19,160 bases of DNA from UBA3071 sp965369635 (GTDB lineage: Bacteria > Chloroflexota > Anaerolineae > UBA3071), in NCBI GenBank assembly GCA_965369635.1, contig CBDURC010000022.1, positions 1-19,160 on the forward strand, read 5' to 3'. Positions within the stretch are counted from its first letter, which is position 1, and every line of letters starts with the position of its first letter. Made by a program: the position numbers and the translations under genes. The notes under the pieces were generated by a model. That model ran no database searches. It was not told the origin of the DNA and saw only the letters and a list, made by a program, of their open reading frames with translations. Below are positions 6,514 to 14,201 of this stretch, one piece after another.

Positions 6514-6972
6514 TGCGTTGACGATGTTCGTAGTAGGCCACGGGCGTAGCGGAGTGGCGTTTTGACGGCATTCCACTTCGTTTCGTGCCTGACTACAAGC
6601 CATCAACACGTTGAAGGGAGACCACCCGAACCCCTAATCGCGAGAAACACGGAACTCCACGAAAGACACGGACACCTTTCATGTCATTCGTGACGATTAT
6701 ACCACACCTTGCCCACTGCGCGAAACTGTGTTACTCTGAGCGAGAGCCAGTCCATGCTGGACGCCCTGCGATCTCCGCCTTAGGCGGTTGCTGTACCCGG
6801 GTCGGGAACCGCAGCGCCCCGAGGAAGATACAGCGTAGCCCCACACGCCGGTTGCCCAAGCAAAAGCGGGAGCCTCCTGCTCAGAAAGAGCCCACAGACC
6901 CCCGCCTGGCTTCCGTCAGCTATCTGCCATTAGCCATCATCTATTGGCCATCCGCTATCAGCCAGCGGCTGG
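6514..6972. other. 459-bp gap: promoter, degenerate repeats and GC-rich structured block
   Basis: Three things are visible. At about 6636-6682 lies a CACGGA/CACGAAAGACACGG repeat-like stretch. At 6696-6701 a perfect minus-strand TATAAT with a poor -35 could start the lipoprotein mRNA, giving a leader of about 175 nt. At 6735-6885 lies a GC-rich block whose ends pair. From 6916 to 6965 the sequence is made of degenerate GCTATC/GCCATC units. I see no convincing gene in either direction. Confidence 0.5.
6735..6885. ncRNA. Possible structured RNA block (weak)
   Basis: TCTGAGC (6735-6741) and GCTCAGA (6879-6885) are perfect complements closing a 151-nt GC-rich block. Inside, CCGCC-TTA-GGCGG (6775-6787) forms a hairpin, and GCGGTT (6784-6789) can pair with AACCGC (6807-6812), mutually exclusive with it. 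The strand is unclear. A plus-strand TTGCCC-N17-TACTCT (6709-6737) would start transcription inside the closing stem, which argues against it as the promoter. The size resembles 6S RNA, but I cannot match its conserved bubble. Confidence 0.25.
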
Positions 6973-9471
6973 TCATTCTTGCAGCTCCTCCACCATGTGC
7001 CGATATCTCTCCACTAACTCTTCGGCCTCAGTCGAGGAGCCCGCTTCGGCGACGACATTGAAGAGCGGCCTGTCCAAGTCAGGCCGGATCAGCACCCAGG
7101 TGCGGTCAGTCAGCCAAAGCTTGATTCCATCAACAATCTCCATGCGGGACTCCTTGTGCTCCTCGCTGAGCAACCGCATGACCTTCCCCTTGGCTTCCCA
7201 GGGACAGTTCACCTGCCCGCGGGCGATGAAGAATGGCGGCAACCCAGTAACCACCTCCGAAAGTCGCGTCTGCTGTATGGCCAAGAACTCCAGCAACTTG
7301 GCCGTGGCCATCAGACCATCCATGGCAGGCTGAAATGAAGGGAAGATGAAATTCCCTGTGCCATCTCCCGCCAGGATGACCCCTTCCTGGCAAGCGGCCC
7401 TCATCAGCGCGTGGAGGTCATCAACCTTGGTACGCACCACCCTGCCGCCATAGCGGGCAGCGATTTGCTCAAAGACCAATGGCTGGTTCACCGGCACGAC
7501 CAGCACGCCGCCGCCGGCCACCCGCAAGGCCAGATCAGCCATGACCACACAGGCCAGCACATCCGACAGCCTCTGCCCCCTGTCATCCGTCAGGAAGACC
7601 TTCTCCCCTCCCACATCCAGGCGCACACCCAGGTCGGTGCCTAGCACATCCACGATCTTACTCAACTGCTCCAGACCGGCTTCGAACTCCTCCCGCAGCA
7701 CCGACATCTTGCTCTCGTCCAGATTGGCATTGAGCGCCACCACATCAACGTTGAGAGCCGAGAGCAGTGCGGGCATCACCAGGACACTGGGTGCGTAGGC
7801 GTAGTCCACTACAATCTTGAATTGCCGCCCGCGGATGGCGTCAGCATTGAGCGCAGCCATGAAGCCTTCGGTGTAACGCTCTACCACTTGCGGTGCATAG
7901 TCAATGCTCCCGATGTCATCCATGTAGGCGCGGCGGAAGTCCTCGCGGAAGAAGGCCCTTTCTATCTCCCGCTGGGCTTCTCTGTTCAGGTTCAGGCCAT
8001 CGCCGTCCATGAAGCGAATGTCCACCACCCGCTGATCGTGCGGAGAAAGGCGCACGTGCACGCCGGCCACAGCCTCAGTCACTCGGGTGTAGTAGCGTGC
8101 GACAGGCAAAGGCATTGTCCGCGTATCCCATACGTTGACGCCGCCGGAGGGGAGCCCGGAGATGATCGCCCGCTTCAGCATGCGGGGGCTGCGGTGCGGA
8201 CCCCTGTTGATGACCACCAGCGAGCCTTTGGGCAATGCGGCGGAGAATGCTGCCCCCAGCTTGGCCGCGAACTCCGGGGTCAGATCCACGTTGACGATCC
8301 CCGTGACGCCGAAACGCCCGAAAAGCACTTTGCGTCCCTGCCGCCCCCAGACGATGCTCGACTTCACCGTGGCCCCCGGCTCCACTTCCTTGCCCGGCCA
8401 GATCTTGACATTGGGGTGAATAATCGCCTGTTCGCCCACCACGCAGTTGTCGCCGATGACCACCCCCTCAAAGATAGCCGTCTTGGCCTTGATGCTGCAC
8501 TGGCGGCAGATGATGGCCCCCTCTACCTCGGCTGCCTCGCCGATGTAGGAGTTGCGCCACACGATGCTGCGCTCGATGCGCGCTCGATTGTCAACGATGG
8601 TGTAGCCGCGCACCACTGTGGGGCCGTGGATGATCACCCCACCCTTGATCTTCACTTCGTCGCCCAGGTAGATGGGGCCATACAGTTGCGCGTCTGGCGC
8701 AATCTCCACACCCTCGCCAGTCCAAATGCGACCGCCGATATGCTGACCTAGTTCGCCAAGGTGCACACGGCCCTCCAACAGGTCACTGCAAGCACGCATG
8801 TACTCCTGGTGATTGCCGATGTCACACCAGTATCCTTCCGCCACATAGCCAAACAGTGGGGCGCCCCGTTCCAGAAGCTGTGGAAAAACCTGCTGGCTCC
8901 AGTCGTAGGGCTCCCCCTCGGGGATCAGATCCAACACCTCCGGCTGCAACACGTAGATGCCGGTATTCACCTGGTCGGAGATCACCTCGCCCCAGCTTGG
9001 CTTTTCCAGGAAGCGAGTGATGCGGCCATCACTGCCGGTGATGATCACTCCATACTCCAGTGGACTGGGCACTCGGTAGAGGGCCAGCGTAGCCAGGGCA
9101 CCCTTCTCTTCGTGGAAGGCGATGATCTTGCCAAGATCGAAGTCGGTCAGCGCGTCGCTGCTGACGACGATGAAAGGCTCGTCCAGATGCTCCCGCGCGT
9201 TCCTCACGCTGCCCGCCGTGCCCAGCGGCACTTCCTCCGCAGCATAGGTGATGTTCAGCCCCATCTGTCGACCGTCGCCGAAATAATCCTGGATCACGTT
9301 AGCGCGGTACTGTACGGTGGCGACTACCTCGGTGATCCCGTGCCGCTTCACCAGTTCCAGAATATGCGCCATCACAGGCTTGTTGACCACCGGCACCATT
9401 GGCTTCGGACGCCCGCTGGTCAGCGGCCGCAATCGCGACCCCTGCCCCCCAGCCATGACCACAGCTTTCAT
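6973..9471 (-). CDS. Sugar-1-phosphate nucleotidyltransferase fused to phosphomannomutase-like domain
   Basis: This 832-residue cytoplasmic protein has three parts. Residues 1-235 are a nucleotidyltransferase making an NDP-sugar (probably GDP-mannose or a related sugar), with GGQGSRLRPLT (8-18) and RPKPM (21-25). Residues 245-375 are hexapeptide repeats forming a left-handed beta helix. Residues 385-832 are a phosphohexomutase-like region. The last keeps a serine in HRSPR (426-430) but has lost the usual loops: the metal loop DxDGDR reads LDVGGEK (618-624), the sugar loop reads AGDGTGN (701-707), and the phosphate loop RPSGTEP reads RPDLDRP (796-802). Mutase activity is therefore doubtful. 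ATG 9471 has GGGAGGA about 10 nt upstream, and a near-consensus promoter lies at 9542-9570. Product specificity is inferred only from family resemblance. Confidence 0.88.
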   Translation of the reverse strand: MKAVVMAGGQGSRLRPLTSGRPKPMVPVVNKPVMAHILELVKRHGITEVVATVQYRANVIQDYFGDGRQMGLNITYAAEEVPLGTAGSVRNAREHLDEPFIVVSSDALTDFDLGKIIAFHEEKGALATLALYRVPSPLEYGVIITGSDGRITRFLEKPSWGEVISDQVNTGIYVLQPEVLDLIPEGEPYDWSQQVFPQLLERGAPLFGYVAEGYWCDIGNHQEYMRACSDLLEGRVHLGELGQHIGGRIWTGEGVEIAPDAQLYGPIYLGDEVKIKGGVIIHGPTVVRGYTIVDNRARIERSIVWRNSYIGEAAEVEGAIICRQCSIKAKTAIFEGVVIGDNCVVGEQAIIHPNVKIWPGKEVEPGATVKSSIVWGRQGRKVLFGRFGVTGIVNVDLTPEFAAKLGAAFSAALPKGSLVVINRGPHRSPRMLKRAIISGLPSGGVNVWDTRTMPLPVARYYTRVTEAVAGVHVRLSPHDQRVVDIRFMDGDGLNLNREAQREIERAFFREDFRRAYMDDIGSIDYAPQVVERYTEGFMAALNADAIRGRQFKIVVDYAYAPSVLVMPALLSALNVDVVALNANLDESKMSVLREEFEAGLEQLSKIVDVLGTDLGVRLDVGGEKVFLTDDRGQRLSDVLACVVMADLALRVAGGGVLVVPVNQPLVFEQIAARYGGRVVRTKVDDLHALMRAACQEGVILAGDGTGNFIFPSFQPAMDGLMATAKLLEFLAIQQTRLSEVVTGLPPFFIARGQVNCPWEAKGKVMRLLSEEHKESRMEIVDGIKLWLTDRTWVLIRPDLDRPLFNVVAEAGSSTEAEELVERYRHMVEELQE

Positions 9472-9541
9472 CCTCGGGTATCCTCCCTCATCCCTACCTA
9501 ACTGCGCTGCTTTGGATGATCGGATCGGTCGTTCAGGATAC

Positions 9542-9570
9542 ATTGTAGCATACTTCCCTTCATTTGACAA
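9542..9570 (-). promoter_or_regulatory. Promoter of the nucleotidyltransferase gene
   Basis: On the minus strand, TTGTCA (9565-9570), a 17-nt spacer and TACAAT (9542-9547) form a strong promoter. The start would be near 9535, leaving a leader of about 64 nt before ATG 9471. Confidence 0.72.
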
Positions 9571-9668
9571 CCGTTGTCCTGCCAGGTGCCTCGCCCATAG
9601 GAGCAAGAAGGTCTTACAGGTTCATCTCCTCTGCAATTCATGGTGTTCCCACAGACAATAGGCATAAC

Positions 9669-9697
9669 TTGCCGAAGAGCGCATCTCGTGGTAAGAT
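9669..9697 (+). promoter_or_regulatory. Promoter ahead of the structured RNA candidate
   Basis: TTGCCG (9669-9674), a 17-nt spacer and TAAGAT (9692-9697) predict a start near 9704. That is only 7 nt before the first base of the long closing stem of the RNA candidate, which supports both calls. Confidence 0.6.
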
Positions 9698-9703
9698 AGG
9701 CTA

Positions 9704-10005
9704 GTACCTGATCAGGGCGGTTTTGATATGGTACAGAGTGCCGGAGTCCCCAACTTGTTGGGGATGCAGCACGATGGTCCCGAACAGGTTCGGGAGTCCG
9801 GTGCGTCATGCAGAGACGGAATCGCTACCCTCACGCATCAAAACCAACCTGATGGACTGCTAACGGAGATAGAGCCATCATGTCCCGGCAGACCGCGGCG
9901 TAGCACGGAGACAGGCTCGTGGTGCGCCACGCAGCGGAGCAGAGTGGCGCTGAACCGCACTCCGCTGCGCTACGTGCGTAAGTACCAACTCAATGACGAG
10001 GACGG
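9704..10005 (+). ncRNA. Large structured RNA candidate (independent RNA or yqeY leader)
   Basis: This non-coding stretch folds extensively by eye. The closing helix pairs ATCAGG (9711-9716) and GGTTTTGAT (9719-9727) with ATCAAAACC (9837-9845) and CCTGAT (9848-9853), 15 bp with one 2x2 internal loop. Inside, GTGCCGG (9738-9744) pairs with CCGGTGC (9798-9804) and encloses two 7-bp hairpins: TCCCCAA/TTGGGGA with a CTTG loop (9747-9764) and TCCCGAA/TTCGGGA with a CAGG loop (9778-9795). CGTC/GACG follows at 9804-9818. A 3' domain has a perfect 10-bp stem (9930-9939/9960-9969) inside CGTAG/CTACG (9899-9903/9970-9974). A promoter lies just upstream, and yqeY seems to have its own promoter downstream. 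No T-run terminator is seen, so the 3' end is a guess. I recognise no known family. Confidence 0.6.
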
Positions 10006-10008
10006 AGT

Positions 10009-10036
10009 TTGACAGCTTGCCCCTCTTGATCACAAT
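10009..10036 (+). promoter_or_regulatory. Likely promoter of the YqeY-like gene
   Basis: A perfect TTGACA (10009-10014), a 16-nt spacer and CACAAT (10031-10036) predict a start near 10043, about 29 nt before the chosen ATG. If real, the upstream structured RNA need not be part of this mRNA. Confidence 0.5.
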
Positions 10037-10071
10037 CATAGACACAGAAGATGGCACAGCAGGAGCACAAC

Positions 10072-10533
10072 ATGGATCTGATGGATAGACTGAACGCCGA
10101 TCTGAGAGGGGCCATGCGCAGCCGCCACCAGGCACGCAAGCTGGCTCTCCGCGCCGTGAAGACAGCCATCCGCGAGGCGGAAGTAGCTGGCCATAAGGCA
10201 CGGACACTGAGCGAGCAGGAGATGCTGACTATCATAGCCAAGCAGGCCAAGCAACGCCGGGACGCCATCGTCGAGTTCGAAAAGGGAGGCCGCCAGGACT
10301 TGGTGGAGCAAGAACGCGCCGAGTTGGCGGTGCTAGAATCCTACCTGCCGCAGCAGCTCACGCGGGAGGAGATCGCCGAGAAGGCGAAGCAGGCGATCGC
10401 CGAAGTGGGGGCCACCAGCCCGCGACAGATGGGGCTGGTCATGCGCCCGCTGATGCAGGAACTACGCGGCCTGGCCGATGGCAAGCTGGTCAACCAGATC
10501 GTCCAAGAGTTACTACGCGAACCCTCCCAGTGA
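10072..10533 (+). CDS. YqeY/GatB-like protein
   Basis: This 153-residue helical protein of the YqeY family is related to the C-terminal tRNA-contacting domain of GatB, the subunit of glutamyl-tRNA amidotransferase. Its precise role is not established; a tRNA-linked function is inferred from the fold. Typical features are the lysine/arginine-rich N-terminus (MDLMDRLNADLRGAMRSR), the motif LESYLPQQL (about 95-103) and the C-terminal MRPLMQELRGLADGKLVNQIV. Length matches the roughly 148-residue norm. ATG 10072 was preferred over ATG 10051 because AGGAG lies 6 nt upstream of it and homology begins there. In many bacteria yqeY follows rpsU; here no rpsU is present and the structured RNA candidate takes its place. 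Confidence 0.88.
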   Translation: MDLMDRLNADLRGAMRSRHQARKLALRAVKTAIREAEVAGHKARTLSEQEMLTIIAKQAKQRRDAIVEFEKGGRQDLVEQERAELAVLESYLPQQLTREEIAEKAKQAIAEVGATSPRQMGLVMRPLMQELRGLADGKLVNQIVQELLREPSQ

Positions 10534-10619
10534 CGACACACCAGTAGAAGCGTTCACCCTACCGAGGGCTGCAGTGATGGAGGCAGCTTGCGGGCGGCTG
10601 ACTGAGCGGACACACGACC

Positions 10620-12788
10620 ATGAGCATTGAAGAGATCGTAGAGGAAAGCATCCGCCCGCTGGAGGCAGCGCAGCCGCGCATCTCCTGGCGTGAGAGGCTA
10701 CCGGGGATGCTCTTCGGCCTGCTGTTTGCCTTCGCCGCCATCCTCATCCTCACGCTACGCTTTGCTGCCTCGGATCGCATCGCTCTGCAACCCGACGACG
10801 TCAGTCCGGTGGACATCCGCGCCCCGCGTGCCCACCACTACATCAGCGAACTGCTCACAGGGGAGGCTCGCCAGAGCGCCGAGGCAGCCGTGCCCGATGA
10901 GTATGACCCTCCACAGACAACGATCCGCCATCAGCAAGTAGCGCGGGCACGGGAGGTGCTGGACTACATAGGTTCCGTGCGGTCCGACGCTTACGCCTCT
11001 ATCGAGGATCGGATCGCGTGGATCAAAGCCATCCCCGACGTTGCCCTCTCCGCCGAAGCGATCAGCCAGACGCTGAGCCTTGGCAACGAAGCATGGCTGC
11101 GCGTGACCAGCGAGGTGCCACTTGTGGTCAATCGGGCCATGCGGGAAGAGATCCGGGAACACCAACTGGCCCTGGCCCGCCGCCGGGTGGAGAGCATGAT
11201 CGGTCTGCAGGTCGAGCTCTCGGACGAGGAACTGGAAGTCGTCGGCGTTCTAGCCAAAGCGCTACTGCAGCCCAACACTTTCTACAACACAGAGAAGACC
11301 GAAGCAGCCCAGCAAGCCGCTCGGGAAGCAATCGAACCTGTAGCGGTCTCTTTCGCCAGTGGAGAGATCATCGTGCGCGCGGGCGACATCGTGGACGAGT
11401 TGGATGTGGAGGCATTGGAGCAACTGGGGCTGTACCAGGCAGCCTGGGATTGGTGGCAGGTCGGCGGCACGGCCCTCTTCGTTCTGGCGCTCACGGCGCT
11501 TATCTGGCTGTACCTTTTCTCCTTCGCCACGGAGTTCTGGACACAACGCCACTGGCCACCGCTGCTGTCGCTGCTGATGATCACCTTCCTGCTGCTGGCA
11601 AAGTTGATGCTTCCGTTGCACACTATCCTGCCCTATTTCTTCCCGCTGGCCACGCTGGCCATGCTGATGGGCTCCCTTTTCGACCTCCGCTTGGCGACCC
11701 TGATCACCCTTTGCTTCGGACTGCTGGCAGGCTACCTCACCGAGGGAGCCCCGGACATCGTCACTTACGGTGTCGTTGGAGCACTCGTGGGCGCGTATAC
11801 CTTAGGCCGGGGGGAGCGGCTCAGCAACTTCGCCCGGGCTGGCGGCTTCGTAACGCTATCCAACGTGATCGTGCTGGCTGCCTTCCGGCTGCCCGAGCAC
11901 GACCTCGACCTGATGGGCATCCTTGAACTGAGCAGTGCGGCAGTGGCCAACGGCGTGCTAGCCGCTAGCCTCACCTTGCTGGGCTTCTTCTTCCTGGGAG
12001 CCCTCTTCGGCGTCACCACCTCCCTGCAACTGATAGAGCTCTCCCGCCCCACTCACCCGCTGTTGCGGCAGCTAGTCCTCAAGGCCCCCGGCACGTATCA
12101 CCACTCCATCCTCATCAGCAATCTGGCAGAGCGAGCGGCCAGTGCTATCGGCGCCGATGGCTCCTTGGCCCGCGTGGGTGCCTTCTATCACGACATCGGG
12201 AAGATCGTTCGCCCGCACTTTTTCATTGAGAACCAGGCCGAGAACCAGGCCGACGGGAGCAACCCCTTCGACCGTCTCGATCCGTATACCAGCGCTCAGA
12301 TCATCATCAGCCACGTCAAAGATGGCCTCGACCTGGCCCAGAAGTATCGTCTGCCCGGGCGAGTTCAGGCCTTCATCCCCGAGCACCACGGCACGCGCCT
12401 GGTAAGCTTCTTCCACCACCGGGCCCTGGAGGAGGCGGAGGGAGAAACGGTGGTCAACGAAGCGGACTTCCGCTATCCGGGACCAAAGCCGCAGAGTCGC
12501 GAGACGGCTATCGTCATGCTGGCCGATGGCTGCGAGGCAGCAGTGCGCGCCAATCGCCCCTCCTCCGTGAAGGAACTTGAAGAAATGGTGCGCCGTATGA
12601 TCAGCCAGCGATTGTTGGAAGGGGAACTGGACGAAAGTGACCTGACCCTGCGGGACCTGGACCGCACACGGCGGGCCTTCGTGGACGTGCTGCGGGGTGT
12701 GCACCACCCCCGTATCCGCTACCCGGAGCCGCCACCGGCTCCCTCGCTTTCATCTGCCAAGACGGAGGGGGAAGATGCAGTTGAGTAG
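10620..12788 (+). CDS. 7TM-HD membrane phosphohydrolase (PgpH/YqfF-like c-di-AMP phosphodiesterase)
   Basis: This 722-residue integral membrane enzyme is laid out as in PgpH. One N-terminal helix (about 29-49) is followed by an extracytoplasmic 7TMR-HDED domain (about 55-270), seven membrane helices (about 285-475), and a cytoplasmic HD domain (about 485-660). The metal-binding residues are visible: GTYHHS (491-496), YHDIGK with H524-D525, IISHVKDG, and EHHGT (588-592). PgpH of Listeria and its relatives hydrolyse the second messenger c-di-AMP to pApA; this role is inferred here. The gene sits directly ahead of ybeY-dgkA, a common neighbourhood. The next gene starts 14 bp before its stop. An ENQA pair is repeated (IENQAENQAD, about 536-545), a small tandem duplication. 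Confidence 0.9.
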   Translation: MSIEEIVEESIRPLEAAQPRISWRERLPGMLFGLLFAFAAILILTLRFAASDRIALQPDDVSPVDIRAPRAHHYISELLTGEARQSAEAAVPDEYDPPQTTIRHQQVARAREVLDYIGSVRSDAYASIEDRIAWIKAIPDVALSAEAISQTLSLGNEAWLRVTSEVPLVVNRAMREEIREHQLALARRRVESMIGLQVELSDEELEVVGVLAKALLQPNTFYNTEKTEAAQQAAREAIEPVAVSFASGEIIVRAGDIVDELDVEALEQLGLYQAAWDWWQVGGTALFVLALTALIWLYLFSFATEFWTQRHWPPLLSLLMITFLLLAKLMLPLHTILPYFFPLATLAMLMGSLFDLRLATLITLCFGLLAGYLTEGAPDIVTYGVVGALVGAYTLGRGERLSNFARAGGFVTLSNVIVLAAFRLPEHDLDLMGILELSSAAVANGVLAASLTLLGFFFLGALFGVTTSLQLIELSRPTHPLLRQLVLKAPGTYHHSILISNLAERAASAIGADGSLARVGAFYHDIGKIVRPHFFIENQAENQADGSNPFDRLDPYTSAQIIISHVKDGLDLAQKYRLPGRVQAFIPEHHGTRLVSFFHHRALEEAEGETVVNEADFRYPGPKPQSRETAIVMLADGCEAAVRANRPSSVKELEEMVRRMISQRLLEGELDESDLTLRDLDRTRRAFVDVLRGVHHPRIRYPEPPPAPSLSSAKTEGEDAVE

Positions 12789-13701
12789 AAGCCCATCCGG
12801 CCCGACAGTCGAGGTGCAGGTGGCTGCCGCATTCGCTCGACAGGTGGACGCCACGGACCTGCACGCTGCAGCGGCGGCAGTCCTGGCCTCCGAAGGTCAG
12901 ATTGATGGGGAGATAACCCTCGTCGTGACCGACGACGCCCAGGTGAGGGAACTGAACGCACGCTACCGGGGCGTGGACAGTGCCACCGACGTGCTGGCCT
13001 TCCCTGCGAGAGGGCCAGCCCCGTCCCACACGGGGCCAGAGAAACGTTTCGTGGAACCGCAGGAGGCAGCGAAGTACCTCGGAGACGTGATCATCGCCTA
13101 CCCTCGCGCCTCAGCCCAGGCGGAAGCCGCTGCTCATCCCATGGCCAACGAACTGCGACTGCTAGTGGTGCATGGTACATTGCATCTGCTGGGATACGGC
13201 CACGCCACGCCCGAAGAAGAGACCGCGATGTGGGCGCGGCAGGAGAAGATTCTGGCAGGGCTGAAGCGCAGTATAACAGAACAGAAGACTCCTCAGATGG
13301 AGTCCAAGTGGCGATCAGACCTGCCGACCAGCTTCGGTTACGCCCTTGCTGGCTTGAGGCACGTCCTGCGCACGCAGCGCAATGCCCGCATCCACCTGAT
13401 CATCGCCCTGTTGGCCATCACGCTGGCCACTGTGCTTCGCCTGAGTCTGGTCGAATGGGCCATCCTGGCCCTGACTATCGGCTTCGTCTTCGTAGCCGAG
13501 ATGTTCAACTCGGTGGCTGAAGCGGCGGTGGACGCGGTCACTCAGCGATTCCACCCCCTGGCCAAGACCGCCAAGGACATCGCAGCCGGAGCAGTGATCT
13601 TCGCCGCCATCATTTCCGTCATCGTCGGTCTGCTGCTCTTCGGCCCTCGCCTGTGGGCGTTATGGCAGGCCCCGTGTGGGACGGGGCAGGGCATCCGCTA
13701 A
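12775..13701 (+). CDS. YbeY endoribonuclease fused to DgkA-type lipid kinase
   Basis: One uninterrupted frame of 308 residues carries two normally separate proteins. Residues 1-165 are YbeY, a zinc endoribonuclease for 16S rRNA 3' maturation and ribosome quality control. The metal motif HGTLHLLGYGH (133-143) gives H133, H137 and H143, and DSATDVLAFP (68-77) is the usual strand. Residues 184-295 are a small diacylglycerol/undecaprenol kinase with about three membrane helices; the active-site helix reads AEMFNSVAEAAVD (241-253), and HPLAKTAKDIAAGAV (260-274) is the family's second signature. The two genes are often adjacent, so the fusion may have arisen by loss of a stop. An internal ATG (13297, Met175) has only a weak ribosome site. 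The start at 12775 has GGAGGGG just upstream and overlaps the previous gene by 14 bp. Confidence 0.88.
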   Translation: MQLSRSPSGPTVEVQVAAAFARQVDATDLHAAAAAVLASEGQIDGEITLVVTDDAQVRELNARYRGVDSATDVLAFPARGPAPSHTGPEKRFVEPQEAAKYLGDVIIAYPRASAQAEAAAHPMANELRLLVVHGTLHLLGYGHATPEEETAMWARQEKILAGLKRSITEQKTPQMESKWRSDLPTSFGYALAGLRHVLRTQRNARIHLIIALLAITLATVLRLSLVEWAILALTIGFVFVAEMFNSVAEAAVDAVTQRFHPLAKTAKDIAAGAVIFAAIISVIVGLLLFGPRLWALWQAPCGTGQGIR

Positions 13702-13738
13702 TCATCATTTCAATTGTCAAGGGGGGGAGAAAAAGATC

Positions 13739-14179
13739 ATGGATGAGCCATATCTAGAGACCTACAAGGAAATCGCTGCCGAGTATGACCTCGTCTGGCA
13801 GTTGCTGCTGGAGCAGGGATGGCGGGAGAGCCGCTGGGATCCGCTGGCCATCGGCGGCGCGGGCGAGTATGGGCTGATGCAGATCCACCCCGCCACCTGG
13901 GATCAGTGGGCCGCCAAGCTGGACCTGTTCGACCCCTTCGATCCTGCCAGCAACATCCGTCTGGCAGCGGCTTATTGGGTCTGGCTGCGGGAGCAGTTGC
14001 TGTCCCGCCACCGCCCCGAAGACTACTGGCTGTTGGCAGCCTATAACTGGGGCATCAGCAACGTACTGCGGCTGCTGGACGGCGGAGGCACCTGGGACGA
14101 CGTCCCTCCTGAGGTACAGGACTATTCGTATGACATCATCTTGACCGCCGAGGCGCGGGCGGCAATGCTAGTTGAATGA
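13739..14179 (+). CDS. Small lytic transglycosylase-like (SLT/lysozyme-fold) protein
   Basis: This 146-residue protein carries the core motifs of Slt-type transglycosylases, which cleave peptidoglycan to anhydro-muropeptides. The catalytic glutamate is probably E30 in ESRWDPLA (30-37). YGLMQIHPATW (44-54) is motif II and AAYNWG (100-105) motif III. The domain nearly fills the protein. No signal peptide or membrane anchor is visible, so how it would reach the wall is unclear; it may be exported otherwise or act elsewhere. ATG 13739 follows a GGGGGGGAGA ribosome site. The stop is 22 nt before the chosen start of the pyrophosphatase gene, so cotranscription is likely. The upstream 13702-13738 gap holds nothing else. 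Confidence 0.75.
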   Translation: MDEPYLETYKEIAAEYDLVWQLLLEQGWRESRWDPLAIGGAGEYGLMQIHPATWDQWAAKLDLFDPFDPASNIRLAAAYWVWLREQLLSRHRPEDYWLLAAYNWGISNVLRLLDGGGTWDDVPPEVQDYSYDIILTAEARAAMLVE

Positions 14180-14201
14180 AAGTATGAAGGGCCTTGAATC
14201 A

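Noticed and set aside
7822..8751. Long plus-strand open frame (309 codons) opposite the nucleotidyltransferase
   Set aside because: It is antisense to a well-supported gene with clear domains, has no recognised motif, and reflects GC-rich codon bias.
9704..10005. RNase P RNA, tmRNA or group II intron as identity of the structured RNA
   Set aside because: The universal GAGGAAA-type P RNA block, the tmRNA T-loop end and an intron domain V hairpin are all absent.
11018..11926. 302-codon plus-strand frame inside the 7TM-HD gene
   Set aside because: Its translation is low-complexity and basic, without motifs, while the other frame shows a complete PgpH-like protein.
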